Assembly: GCF_007744675.1 (NCBI RefSeq)
Contig: NZ_CP036269.1
Coordinates: 3,513,546-3,577,545, forward strand
Reading direction: 5' to 3'
DNA: 64,000 nt
DNA from: Gimesia alba
GTDB taxonomy: Bacteria > Planctomycetota > Planctomycetia > Planctomycetales > Planctomycetaceae
The stretch's first letter is position 1, and each line of letters opens with the position of its first letter. Shown here in pieces: positions 26,376-35,695 of the stretch. A program made the position numbers and the translations under genes. Below the pieces are notes generated by a model that saw only the letters and a program-made list of their open reading frames with translations, did not search any database and was not told the origin of the DNA.

Positions 26376-28796
26376 TTGAAAATTAAGGTTCACCATACGG
26401 CCATTGTGTTGCTCATCCTGATTGCTGGTGGCGTGATCGTCGGCAGCATTCTCTGGGACCAGGCACGTGTCGAATCAGACTGGCAACCCTTCGTTTATGC
26501 TCCCCCCGTCTATCCGGATTCGACCGGCTCAGATCTCGATGGTGAATTCTATCTCAGCAAAATTCAGCCGATCTTTAACCGGCGTTGCATTGTCTGTCAT
26601 GGGTGTCTCGATTCGCCCTGTCTGCTCAAACTCACCTGCTATGAAGGACTGCTCCGCGGCGCGCGGAAAGGCAATCCCGACGGTACCCACCTGTTTGCAG
26701 AAAAACCGGTCCGTCTGTCTGACCAGCCTTCAATCGAGGCTTGGCGCGAGCAGGGTTTCTGCAGTGTGGTCGAACAACAGGGACCGCCTGCAGAGCGTCC
26801 TGCGAAAAGTATTCTGTTTCGTATGCTGGTCGCCGGCACCGAGCATAATCAGCCCCCCTTTGATTTAAAGTCGGTGCAACCTGTCTATCAAGCCGTTAAC
26901 AAACACATTTGCCCGTGCGAACAGGGAGTCGACGACTATCTGAAACAACGACCAACCGCGGGGATGCCTTTCGCAATGCCAGCCCTCTCGCCCGATGAGA
27001 ATCAACTGTTTTCCCAGTGGATTACCGCTGGCTCACCGGGACCGACGGCCGCAGTGATGGCCGAGACTCGTAAACTGGCGCAGCCTGAAGTGATCGCACG
27101 CTGGGAAGCATTTTTGAACCAGGAAGCGGCGTTGTCACCCCTGGTCAGCCGTTTTATTTTTGAACATGCCTTTCTGGCAACGCTGCATTTCGACGAGTCG
27201 CCCGGCGAGTACTTTCGACTGGTCCGCTCCACTACGCCGCCGATCCAAGTGACAACTGATGAGGACGGCAAGCAAGTCGTCGATGCCAGTCCGGTTCACG
27301 AGATCAAAACGGCCCGGCCTTATGACACACCGTATCCCAAGGGAGTCGACAAGTTTTACTACCGCCTGAAAAAGGTCACCGAATCGCGGTCTCAGAAGTC
27401 GCTGTTCGTGTGGAAGTTGAGCGACGCCAAACTGAAACAACTCGACGAACTCTTTTTTCAAGTCGATCCGGTACCCGGGAAGAGCCTGAGGTCTGACTAC
27501 GCCAGTCACAACCCGTTCGAAGTTTTTCAGGCGATTCCCGCGCGGTCGCGAGCCTATTTTATGGTGGAGAATTCTCATTTAATCGTCAGCGGCATGATTC
27601 GCGGGCCGGTCTGCGTCGGGAATCTGGCGACCTACGCTATTAAAGACAATTTCTGGGTCTTCTTCGTTGATCCTGCTCACGATCCGTCTGTCTTGAAGCC
27701 GGAACTCGGTCTCAAGTCGTGGAATGATTTCATGGATTATGGCATTACGGGTAACGTCGAATACAACGATGCCTATAACCGGATGCTCGATCAATACAAA
27801 CCGACGGGCTATGAGATTAAAGACATCTGGGACGGGAATCAGAAAAACCCGAATGCCTGGTTGACCATTTTGCGCAATGAAACCAACGCCACCGTGCTGC
27901 GAGGACGACAGGGGGGCATTCCGCCCACATTCTGGCTGATCGACTACAGTGGTTTCGAACGACTCTACTACTCCCTGGTAGTCAACTACGAATATTATGG
28001 CAGCGTCGAACAAAAGCTGGCCACCTGGGAATTCATGAGCCGACTGCGGCAGGAATTCGAAGACAACTTCCTTCGCCTGCTCCCCGTTGATGAACGTCAG
28101 AAATATCGCGACCTCTGGACGCGCGGCATCGGTCAGGAACTGCTGTTTCGCATGCCCTTTCCCGGAGAAGACATCGGCAAGGGACTCGAGGTGGAAGGAA
28201 CGGACCCTGTTTCAGGTGTGCTGGGCAAGATTCAACGCCGCTTCACGGAAGCCGTCAGCGGCCCGCATGACCTGCTCAACCCCGGCAGGAAACCGGAAGT
28301 CAAATTGTCAGATCCGATCGACGACTTCGCCGGCTGGGATGCGGCTGTCTCCACCCTCACCATGCGGACACAGCTCAAGTTCACACGATTTTTGCCCAGC
28401 AACACGTTTGTTCGATTGACTAAAGGGGAAGAAAGCCGCGTCTACTCGCTGGTGGCGAACCGTTCGTATGCTTTTAACAACGTCGTGTTCGACGAAAACG
28501 GCGCCCGGCAGCCCGAACTGGATACAATGAGCGCCTACCACGGTCTCGTGGGCGACTTTCCCAATCTGATCATCGATCTGAAAATCGAAGACGCAGCAGC
28601 GTTTCTCACAGAGCTCAACGCCGTTTCCTCTCCTGAGGAGTGGGCCGCCTGGAAAACGAAGTTCGGCACGCTCCGCAATACGGCCGCCTTCTGGCCAATG
28701 CTGGACTGGCTGACCGACTGGAATTTTTCAAATCGCCAACCCGACGCCGGCTACTTCGACCTGAAATACTACATGCTGCTCGATTCCATGCACTGA
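26376..28796 (+). CDS. cti: Fatty acid cis/trans isomerase
   Basis: 806 residues, similar to the known family. After one N-terminal membrane/signal helix comes the haem c motif CIVCHGC (about residue 72), as in the periplasmic Cti of Pseudomonas and Vibrio. The surrounding segment FNRRCIVCHGCLDSPCLLKL and the long C-terminal part (WAAWKTKFG, AAFWPMLDWLTDWNF) follow the family pattern. Cti converts cis- to trans-unsaturated membrane fatty acids under solvent or heat stress. The start is a TTG at 26376, supported by GAGGATAAG about 8 nt upstream; no ATG fits. Confidence 0.88.
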   Translation: MKIKVHHTAIVLLILIAGGVIVGSILWDQARVESDWQPFVYAPPVYPDSTGSDLDGEFYLSKIQPIFNRRCIVCHGCLDSPCLLKLTCYEGLLRGARKGNPDGTHLFAEKPVRLSDQPSIEAWREQGFCSVVEQQGPPAERPAKSILFRMLVAGTEHNQPPFDLKSVQPVYQAVNKHICPCEQGVDDYLKQRPTAGMPFAMPALSPDENQLFSQWITAGSPGPTAAVMAETRKLAQPEVIARWEAFLNQEAALSPLVSRFIFEHAFLATLHFDESPGEYFRLVRSTTPPIQVTTDEDGKQVVDASPVHEIKTARPYDTPYPKGVDKFYYRLKKVTESRSQKSLFVWKLSDAKLKQLDELFFQVDPVPGKSLRSDYASHNPFEVFQAIPARSRAYFMVENSHLIVSGMIRGPVCVGNLATYAIKDNFWVFFVDPAHDPSVLKPELGLKSWNDFMDYGITGNVEYNDAYNRMLDQYKPTGYEIKDIWDGNQKNPNAWLTILRNETNATVLRGRQGGIPPTFWLIDYSGFERLYYSLVVNYEYYGSVEQKLATWEFMSRLRQEFEDNFLRLLPVDERQKYRDLWTRGIGQELLFRMPFPGEDIGKGLEVEGTDPVSGVLGKIQRRFTEAVSGPHDLLNPGRKPEVKLSDPIDDFAGWDAAVSTLTMRTQLKFTRFLPSNTFVRLTKGEESRVYSLVANRSYAFNNVVFDENGARQPELDTMSAYHGLVGDFPNLIIDLKIEDAAAFLTELNAVSSPEEWAAWKTKFGTLRNTAAFWPMLDWLTDWNFSNRQPDAGYFDLKYYMLLDSMH

Positions 28797-28947
28797 CAGC
28801 CGCGGTTTTTGCGACAGAAAAGAAGACAAGCCCCGCGTGTGTTCGGCCACCGAGTGCCATTGATGGGCTTGCTTGACAGAGTTGAAATCACGGTGGAATG
28901 ATTCACAAGCATGCGAATTTTATGTTATTTCCGAATACAAATCATAG

Positions 28948-28970
28948 GGGGCAGGCCTATGTGCCTGCCC
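28948..28970. repeat. Palindromic intergenic repeat (GGGCAGGC-CTATGT-GCCTGCCC)
   Basis: Perfect 8-bp stem around a CTATGT-type loop. It shares the core and design with the element at 13622-13648. Confidence 0.6.
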
Positions 28971-29048
28971 GCCTGGTGATGATCGTTGTTGTATCACGCA
29001 CGAAACGGAACCAACTTCGTGCCTCTTCACGCAAAGCACATCGATACC

Positions 29049-29080
29049 GCGGGCAACCACACAGAGTTGCCCCCGCTTTT
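29049..29080. repeat. Hairpin GCGGGCAAC / GTTGCCCCCGC followed by T4
   Basis: A 9-bp stem with one bulge and a short CACACAGA loop, followed by TTTT. It could act as a weak terminator on the plus strand, or be one more member of the dispersed hairpin repeats. Confidence 0.5.
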
Positions 29081-29295
29081 CCTGACCGTATCGGCTACGT
29101 TGCCTTCTTCAAGTTCTACTTCCCGGTCATCGGTATCTTGATCTTCTACTGGCTAGACGCCGGCATGTCGCAACCCAAACCAAAACCACAATACTGAGGA
29201 AGCAGATTTTAAAAAGCAGAGACAAGCAATGCATCAAAAACCAACGAAGACCCGCAACAGACTAAACCGCTAGAACGCAGACAAAGTCGATTAAA

Positions 29296-29325
29296 CCACT
29301 AGCCGCAGGGCGTTAGCCCCGGTTA
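29296..29325. repeat. Dispersed AACCGGGGCTAACGCC repeat (reverse orientation)
   Basis: ACCACTAGCCGCAGGGCGTTAGCCCCGGTT without its first base is the reverse complement of the copies at 24116-24145 and 34895-34923. It marks the left flank of the AT-rich defence-like module. Confidence 0.75.
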
Positions 29326-29681
29326 GCGAATTGGATGCAGTGGGTTGAAAGAGGAGTGTTTTCGGGGGCGTGGGAATGATTCCGGGAATTTAAACCTTGA
29401 ATCTCAGCGAATGATTTCATGAACAGTTCGTTTACGTATTTCACAACAAGTAATGATTACAAGGCGGCCTTAAAAATGAAGCGATAGTTTTAATTCGAAC
29501 ATGTTGCTTTGACGCTTGGATGCACTGCTTCCAAGAAAACTAACTGGAAAATAGCCTAGGTACTGGAAATTGTGGGGATAGGAATTTATAAATAACGAAA
29601 TGTGTCTCGATGTATACAGTGCTCTTTTGTGTGTGTCGAGGGGTTGTTTATGTATATTTCGATGACTGCAGTTTTAAGAAA

Positions 29682-30341
29682 ATGAATGATATTTTTATTG
29701 ATCAACTTGAGGATGTAATTGCTGCTTGTGAAGACGCTCTTAAGCATGCAGAGTCCCTTGGGGCTGATGAAGGATTTGGCGAAGAGAGATCAGGTTACTT
29801 ACACACTCGCTTGTTTAGTGTGATAGAACGAATTGCAGGCAGAAATTCAGTTTACTATGAGAATGCCAGAGAGTTCTATCAGATGTCTATTGATACTGAA
29901 GGATGGTTGAAAAGAGTCTGTGGAGTTTCCAAATCTTTACTGCACGATATGAAAAATGGCTACTTAAAATCTTTCGAAGAAGTTATTCACTCAGATTTAT
30001 TTAGTGATTTTCTTGAGATGGCGGAGCATTTAAATGAAAACGGTTTCAAGGATGCGGCAGCTGTAATTGCAGGAAGTACTTTAGAAGCTCATCTTAGAAT
30101 GCTTTGTGAGAAAAATAAGATTGAGATTGAATTAGAGAATGGTAAACCTAAATCGGGGGACGCATTGAATGTTAGCTTGGTGAAAGAAGGGGTTTATTCA
30201 AAATTAGAACAAAAGAGCGTGACAGCATGGTTCGGACAGAGAAATAAAGCCGCACATGGTCACTATGAAGCTTACGATAATCAACAAGTGGCTCTCAACA
30301 TAGATAGTATAAGAGCTTTTATTGGAAGAAACCCTGCATAA
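29682..30341 (+). CDS. HEPN-motif protein of a defence-like module
   Basis: 219 residues from the ATG at 29682; a 24-residue extension upstream (from 29610) looks non-coding. The chain is almost all helical. Near the C-terminus WFGQRNKAAHGHYEAY contains R-N-K-A-A-H, the R-x4-6-H signature of HEPN ribonucleases. An N-terminal helical domain precedes it (FIDQLEDVIAACEDALKHAE). HEPN proteins often act as RNA-cleaving effectors in abortive-infection and toxin systems, but some only bind. Base composition is clearly AT-rich compared with neighbouring chromosomal genes, which suggests horizontal transfer. It is the first gene of a three-gene plus-strand set. Confidence 0.65.
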   Translation: MNDIFIDQLEDVIAACEDALKHAESLGADEGFGEERSGYLHTRLFSVIERIAGRNSVYYENAREFYQMSIDTEGWLKRVCGVSKSLLHDMKNGYLKSFEEVIHSDLFSDFLEMAEHLNENGFKDAAAVIAGSTLEAHLRMLCEKNKIEIELENGKPKSGDALNVSLVKEGVYSKLEQKSVTAWFGQRNKAAHGHYEAYDNQQVALNIDSIRAFIGRNPA

Positions 30342-30409
30342 CACTTACTAATTTGAGTTTGAATAACGTGGGACTCTCTGTTCTATCTTAATTAAATGAT
30401 TGGTCTAAA

Positions 30410-30985
30410 ATGGCGACTGATGACAAAGCAATTTACCATTTTATTACGAAAACAAATGAACTTGAGAATTCAAACTATTGGAAATACCTTCAAAATACGA
30501 ATCTCTCGGTTAATATCCAATGGAGAAGTGGAATAGCATCTTCACAAAGAATTGGTCCAGGTGAAGAAGAGACTAAAGCCTTCATCTTAACACTTCGTCT
30601 TTTTTGTCAAGATAATGATTTGATATCTCTTCGAAATATGAAGAAGAAGATTGATTCCTTAACAATTGATCAACAACTAAAGAATGAGTTCTTAGATATT
30701 CGTGATGGTTTGAATGATTTTCTGGATAACTTCAATTTGATCCCCATCATTACAATAGATGAGCACACTCCTTCAAATCGTGAGATATTCAATGCATTCA
30801 TGTATGGTAAGTATGCTCATATTACGCAACATGAAACAATTGAGAGTTGGGAGAAGCTAGTCTCATATAATGGAATGCGCGCAAAATTTGATCAGATTCT
30901 ACGCGAATATGTTGCTGCGCTTATAGCACTGAGAGACGTCTGTAAGAAAATTCTTGTTGATCTCGATGAGAAGAAAGTCGAGTAA
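30410..30985 (+). CDS. Hypothetical protein of a defence-like module
   Basis: 191 residues with no family I recognise. It is predicted to be largely helical, with an aromatic/polar N-terminus (FITKTNELENSNYWKYL) and repeated amphipathic helices (MKKKIDSLTIDQQLKNEFLD and EYVAALIALRDVCKKILVDL). It is AT-rich, like both neighbours, lies 68 bp after the HEPN gene and 123 bp before the ATPase-nuclease gene, and is on the same strand. A structural or sensor role in the module is possible, but only position supports it. Confidence 0.55.
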   Translation: MATDDKAIYHFITKTNELENSNYWKYLQNTNLSVNIQWRSGIASSQRIGPGEEETKAFILTLRLFCQDNDLISLRNMKKKIDSLTIDQQLKNEFLDIRDGLNDFLDNFNLIPIITIDEHTPSNREIFNAFMYGKYAHITQHETIESWEKLVSYNGMRAKFDQILREYVAALIALRDVCKKILVDLDEKKVE

Positions 30986-31108
30986 TTTTATAATCGGTAT
31001 CAAAAAGAGCTGTCCCATTAATTAATCGGTATAGCCCTCCCAATTGGCTGATCATGTTTTGCGTCAGGCATTTAGCAAAAACAGTTTTCCGATCGAAAGT
31101 AAGATGAA

Positions 31109-33139
31109 ATGGCAGGTAAACGTCTAAAACTCGAAGCAAAAGAAGATTTTGTAAAACGTTTGTGTCAGGCATCTCCACTCGATGCGATTGAAGAATTGAT
31201 CTGGAATTCGTTCGATGAAAATGCAAAAGAGGTTGAAGTCAGTTTCAAACTGAATCAACTTGATGGTATTGAAGAAATCAATATCGAAGACAATGGGCAC
31301 AGCTTAAGCTACCTTGATGCAGCCGAAAAATTCACCAATCTTGGTCAAAGTGATAAAGTAAATAGAAGGCGAAGTACTGGTGAGCATCTTCATGGTCGCC
31401 GGGGTGAAGGAAGGCATAAAGCTCTAAGTATTGGCGAGCAGGTCACGTGGCGATTCACTTATTACAAAGGGAAAACGCTATATGTATATGAAATAATTGG
31501 TACCAGCAATCGATCTGATCCATTCTATTTGTGCGAAGAAAAAAAAGCGCCCCCAGGGAGCTTTTGTGGGTGTTTAGTTACAATTAATAAAATCAATAAA
31601 AGACTGGGTAGTTTGTTGGAGTCAAAAACTTGTAACGACCTAGCTGCGCGGTTCGCACAATTTCTATTGAGTTATCCAGATTTTGAATTGAAATATAACA
31701 ATCGAATAATCAATCCTCAAAATATGATTTTGGATCAACGGAAGATTCGAAAATATAGAGTAGATTATGAGGGAGAAAGATATGATGTTTCAATCAGTAT
31801 GGTTGAATGGAAATCCTCAACATTTAGAAAGGAAGCTTTTCTTTGCAGGGAAACAGGCATACCTTTACACAAGTTGAGCGACACCTTTCTAGGCTCTTCA
31901 AATTCAGGAACAGCTTTTATTAAAAGCTCACTTTTTGAAATATTGGATGAAGAGAATAATCTTCAGACTATAGAAAATACTACAAACGATCACCGCAAAG
32001 AAGTGATGGATTCAGTTCGAAGAAAGATAAAAAGTCATTACAGAAAACAAAAGCAGTTAAAAGACAGTGAAACAATTAATAGCCTCAAGATTGAAGGCAG
32101 TTATCCATATACTAAAGATGCCCAGAGTTCGATTGGTAAGGTGGAGCAACATGCATTTGATATGTGCGCAATAAGTATCAATCGACATTTACCAAATTTT
32201 TCAGATGGAATGGATGCACAAGGGCGAACTTTTTTGCTGCGAATGATTAAAGAGACTTTAACTCAAGATCCATCTGCTGTTGGTAAAGTAATGCGTGAAT
32301 TGTTTAAATTACGAGAAGAAGACATAGAGCTATTCGCAGATCTTCTGGAAGATACTCCTCTATCAAAAATCGTTCATACTATCCATCTTATTACTCAAAG
32401 ATTAGAGTTCTTGAAAACATTTAAAGCTGTAACCTCATTAGATATATTTGAAAAAACTATCTATGAACGAACTCAATTACAAAAGCTGATTTCACCAAAT
32501 ACCTGGATCTTTGGGGAGGAGTATTCACTAGGTACTGATGATGAAGATATTCGTTCTATACTATTGAAGCATATCGATATTTTGGGTAGGCAGCATCTAG
32601 ACACAGAAATTTCTGATCAAGACATTAAAAAAATCATCAAAGAGTATAATCAAAATAGAAAAAATAAAGAGACAAGTCTTAAAAGAGTTCCTGATTTTAT
32701 GATTTGGAAAAAATTTAAGGAGAGGCGTGCTGATGAATATGAGTTTCTGGTCATCGAAATTAAAAGACCAGGGGTTTCACTAGATACAAGAGAATTGAAT
32801 CAAATCGAAGACTATGCTCGAGCGGTGTCTTCTACTAGCTTAGTAGATCAAGATAAGACAAAGTGGGTCTTTGTTGTGGTCAGTGATTCATTAGCAGATG
32901 CTGCCATAGAACGAGCGCACCAACAGAATATGCCTCCGTATACAATCTCTCAACCATCACATGGAAAATATGAAGTTAGGGCTTTTCCATGGAGTGCAAT
33001 TATTCAAAGCGCAGAAGGAAGGCATGAGTTTCTTAAAGACAGGCTTTCCCACAATATAAGAATTGAAACCGCTTTAGAACGTTCTCAGAAGAAATACCAA
33101 GGATTGATACCTCGGCTTAAGAAAAAAAAGGTGGGATAA
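31109..33139 (+). CDS. GHKL-type ATPase fused to a PD-(D/E)xK (Shedu-like) nuclease domain
   Basis: 676 residues. The N-terminal third is a GHKL (Hsp90/MutL/MORC-like) ATPase: AIEELIWNSFDENAKEVEV (N-box), NIEDNGHSL (G1 box) and GRRGEGRHKALSIG (lid). A middle helical region (about 290-510) links it to a C-terminal nuclease-like domain. There PDFMIWKKF supplies Asp (about 527), VIEIKRPG the E-x-K (about 548-550) and QIEDYARAV the Q-x-x-x-Y helix, as in Shedu/DUF4263 nucleases. Such ATPase-nuclease fusions fit antiphage defence. AT-rich DNA and the HEPN neighbour support this. The function is inferred, not shown. Confidence 0.72.
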   Translation: MAGKRLKLEAKEDFVKRLCQASPLDAIEELIWNSFDENAKEVEVSFKLNQLDGIEEINIEDNGHSLSYLDAAEKFTNLGQSDKVNRRRSTGEHLHGRRGEGRHKALSIGEQVTWRFTYYKGKTLYVYEIIGTSNRSDPFYLCEEKKAPPGSFCGCLVTINKINKRLGSLLESKTCNDLAARFAQFLLSYPDFELKYNNRIINPQNMILDQRKIRKYRVDYEGERYDVSISMVEWKSSTFRKEAFLCRETGIPLHKLSDTFLGSSNSGTAFIKSSLFEILDEENNLQTIENTTNDHRKEVMDSVRRKIKSHYRKQKQLKDSETINSLKIEGSYPYTKDAQSSIGKVEQHAFDMCAISINRHLPNFSDGMDAQGRTFLLRMIKETLTQDPSAVGKVMRELFKLREEDIELFADLLEDTPLSKIVHTIHLITQRLEFLKTFKAVTSLDIFEKTIYERTQLQKLISPNTWIFGEEYSLGTDDEDIRSILLKHIDILGRQHLDTEISDQDIKKIIKEYNQNRKNKETSLKRVPDFMIWKKFKERRADEYEFLVIEIKRPGVSLDTRELNQIEDYARAVSSTSLVDQDKTKWVFVVVSDSLADAAIERAHQQNMPPYTISQPSHGKYEVRAFPWSAIIQSAEGRHEFLKDRLSHNIRIETALERSQKKYQGLIPRLKKKKVG

Positions 33140-33224
33140 TTTATTGGCATTGAATTCAAAATACAGAAGCGTGGTGACTGCGATATGTTCAGAGGCAGTC
33201 AAGCAAATTCGATCCCCAAAACAC

Positions 33225-34718
33225 TCACATTCCCTCCCCCATCCTCCTGCCCACTTCTTTCGCACTGGGGCGGTTGGTCGGATCCATGGCGAACAGGTCG
33301 ATCAGTTCGTTGCGGAATTCGCTGGGAATCTGCTCGGTCAGGGAGGCGACGAAATCGGGGCGCCATAAGGTGGCGATGATTTCGAGGGCCGTCATGTCGC
33401 GCATGACGGAAGTGCCTGAGAGCATCTGCACGAAAATTAAGCCCAGGGAAAAGATGTCGCTGGCTTCGCTCAATGCCGCGCCGCGGGCCTGTTCGGGTGA
33501 CATGTACGCCGGGGTGCCGGAGATGCCGTTGGAGTGAGCCGCCGAGAGCGTCGCCGTTTCCACCGGATGGTTCTCGAACACGATCGTTTCTTCTAAATCC
33601 AGCGATGATAAGTCCGCTTCCGGCGTGGCGTCTGTGTTCGTTGTGACTGAGGCGGGGGGCTCACTGTCTGTACTGTCGCTGGTGACGGTTTCCCGTTGTT
33701 GAAACGAACGGGCCAGCCCGAAATCGACGATGACCGGCGTTTCTCCGTCGCGCAACAGAATATTCGCCGGCTTCAGATCGCCGTGGACGATCCCCTTTTC
33801 TTGAGCGGCCGCCAGGCCCAGGGCAATCTGCTGTGCGATTCGGCGGAACCGACGGTGGTCGCATCCGCTGCCAATCAGATCGGTGAGTGGTGCGCCGTCG
33901 ATGTACTCCATGACAATCGTCGGCAGCGTGTCGATTAAATCCGCGGAATAGATCGTGCAGACATTCGGGTGGTTAATGCCGGCAGCCGCGCGTGCTTCGC
34001 GCAGGAGTTGTTTTTCGGTTTGATCATTCTGTTTCAGAATCACCTTGAGGGCGACTTTGCGTTCGAGTCGCAAATCGTCGGCTTCGAAAACCTGACCGAA
34101 GGCCCCCTGCCCCAACGCGCGGACGATGCGGTAATGGCCGAGCACCCGGCCCGACTTCAACAGCGACGCGGTATCCAGCACGCCATCGGCACGTTTCCAG
34201 TTGGCCGGACAGAGGCCGCCCGCCTGCAGTGCGTCTAAAATACGCAGGACGTCTTGCACATTCCGCCCCACGCTCAGATCGTAACTGGCGGCGAAACGCA
34301 GGATGCCTTCCGGGTCAATCAGAAACAGGCCGCGATTGGGCAGGCCGTCAGCTTCACGCCAGACACCAAAATACTGGCACAGCGCGCCCTCGGGATCAGC
34401 TGCAAGGGGAAAGCGGAGTCCTTCCACGCCGCCGTCATCGGCTGGAGTTTGAAGCCACTTCGCGTGTGTCTCAAGCGAGTCGATGCTCACGCCGAGCAGT
34501 TCGCAGTTGAGTTGATCAAACTGCGGCTTCTCCGCACTGAACCCGGTGAGTTCGGTGGGACAGACAAACGAGAAGTCATGCGGATAGAAGATGAGTGCCA
34601 GCCAGCGTCCCCGGTAATCTTCCGAGTTGATCTGCTGTTGTTGAAGCTGGGGAGTCACCGCGTGCAACTGAAAGGGACGAACCCGGGACCCAACGACGCA
34701 GCTTTGTTCGGAGTTCAT
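33225..34718 (-). CDS. Peroxiredoxin - Ser/Thr protein kinase fusion
   Basis: 497 residues. Residues ~1-180 are a 2-Cys peroxiredoxin (AhpC/Prx1-type) with the peroxidatic Cys in FSFVCPTELTGF and a resolving Cys in AGGLCPANW. From ~195 a Hanks-type kinase follows: LGQGAFGQVFEA (P-loop), ALKVIL (Lys), GIVHGDLKPANILL (catalytic loop with HGD instead of HRD), VDFGLARS and GTPAYMSPEQARG. A Ser/Thr-rich insert of ~65 residues lies in the activation segment. The layout suggests that peroxide sensing by the first domain controls signalling by the second. The ATG at 34718 has AAAGGAT 5 nt upstream. Confidence 0.9.
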   Translation of the reverse strand: MNSEQSCVVGSRVRPFQLHAVTPQLQQQQINSEDYRGRWLALIFYPHDFSFVCPTELTGFSAEKPQFDQLNCELLGVSIDSLETHAKWLQTPADDGGVEGLRFPLAADPEGALCQYFGVWREADGLPNRGLFLIDPEGILRFAASYDLSVGRNVQDVLRILDALQAGGLCPANWKRADGVLDTASLLKSGRVLGHYRIVRALGQGAFGQVFEADDLRLERKVALKVILKQNDQTEKQLLREARAAAGINHPNVCTIYSADLIDTLPTIVMEYIDGAPLTDLIGSGCDHRRFRRIAQQIALGLAAAQEKGIVHGDLKPANILLRDGETPVIVDFGLARSFQQRETVTSDSTDSEPPASVTTNTDATPEADLSSLDLEETIVFENHPVETATLSAAHSNGISGTPAYMSPEQARGAALSEASDIFSLGLIFVQMLSGTSVMRDMTALEIIATLWRPDFVASLTEQIPSEFRNELIDLFAMDPTNRPSAKEVGRRMGEGM

Positions 34719-34894
34719 CAACGATCCTTTAACACTGGTTAGTCAGAAAAGAGTCTTTCGCATTCCGGCCTGAATAACGAAATCCCTTCCCTGATACCAT
34801 AAATCGGACGAAATAAACAGAACAGAGGCGTCAGGTCTCCTCAATATTTGACAAGACGCGTTTCAGAAGACGTACGGTCTATGCCAAAGACGTT

Positions 34895-34923
34895 AACCGG
34901 GGCTAACGCCCTGCGGCTAGTGG
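34895..34923. repeat. Dispersed AACCGGGGCTAACGCCCTGCGGCTAG repeat
   Basis: Forward copy between two minus-strand genes. It is nearly identical over its length to the reverse complement of the copy at 29296-29325; together the two form an inverted pair around the defence-like module and the peroxiredoxin-kinase gene. Confidence 0.75.
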
Positions 34924-34967
34924 TCTTTTCCTGCTCGACGTACGAGAGCGAAAGACTCTTGAGACTG

Positions 34968-35585
34968 CTACTCGGCTTCTGTCGATTCGACACGCTGTGC
35001 CAGTTCTTTGCATTCGCGATAGGTTAGTTTGAAGTGAGACCGGAGTTGGCGGAAAATGTTTTGTTGATTGTCGGGTTGACCGTTGGGTTTGAGACGCAGG
35101 TGCCGATAGAGGGCTTCAGGGCCTGTTGAAATCGCCTGCTTCAGTTGAACCAGAGTTTCGCGCTGCTCGTCAGAAAGGCCCCGGGGCTCCAAACATTGTC
35201 GTTTCGTCAGTTGAGCAATTTCCTCAAGGGCTGCTTTACCAAACTCCGGGTCCGCTTCAATCACGGTACGCCACCAGTTTGCGGTCCGCTCCTGGCGGTC
35301 ACGGTTGGACTTCATTTTTTTGACTGAGATCCTGCCGAGCAGCATTTGTTTCAATGAGCCGGTGGTATAGCCATTGGGGATCGCGACACATTTGCCGGCA
35401 TTCCCCAGTTGTACAAACTCCTCCGGCGTCGTGCAGTAGGTCACGTTCTCGGAGCAGACATCGCAGAAACGAACGCCAGGCGTCTCGGTGGGAGTTAGTT
35501 CCGCCCATTGTTTGGGACAGAGATTGGAAAACGCATGTTCGCAATTCCAAAGCTGTGAATCCAGATTATTCAGCAGATCAGCCAT
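34968..35585 (-). CDS. Hypothetical protein with N-terminal Cys-rich (zinc ribbon-like) part
   Basis: 205 residues. The first 70 contain Cys residues at CEHAFSNLC, RFCDVCSENVTYC and GKC, a likely zinc-binding or redox region. The C-terminal part (about 80-205) is helical and charged, with SDEQRETLVQLKQAISTGPE and RQLRSHFKLTYRECKEL. I recognise the N-terminal pattern as common in planctomycete hypothetical proteins, but no function is known. There is no signal peptide, so a cytoplasmic location is likely. Confidence 0.65.
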   Translation of the reverse strand: MADLLNNLDSQLWNCEHAFSNLCPKQWAELTPTETPGVRFCDVCSENVTYCTTPEEFVQLGNAGKCVAIPNGYTTGSLKQMLLGRISVKKMKSNRDRQERTANWWRTVIEADPEFGKAALEEIAQLTKRQCLEPRGLSDEQRETLVQLKQAISTGPEALYRHLRLKPNGQPDNQQNIFRQLRSHFKLTYRECKELAQRVESTEAE

Positions 35586-35695
35586 GAGAGTAAGCTTAGT
35601 CTTGCCTCATCTATTTTGATAGAGTGAATTTGAATCTATCTAGCAAGAAAACGGTTTCAGGAACCAGATTTCCTCCTGTTGTGCTCCCCTGCCCA

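Larger units (their letters stand above)
28797..29681. other. Intergenic region rich in palindromic repeats
   Basis: Nearly 0.9 kb between the isomerase gene and the defence-like module. A 99-codon frame (28898-29197) crosses two of the hairpins, so it is probably not a gene, although its end (FYFPVIGILIFYWLDAG) could form a membrane helix. Three different hairpin repeats are listed separately. The last ~300 bp are AT-rich, like the genes that follow. Confidence 0.5.

Noticed and set aside
28898-29197. 99-codon plus-strand frame
   Set aside because: It runs through two palindromic repeats; only the last 30 residues look protein-like. Not enough for a gene call.
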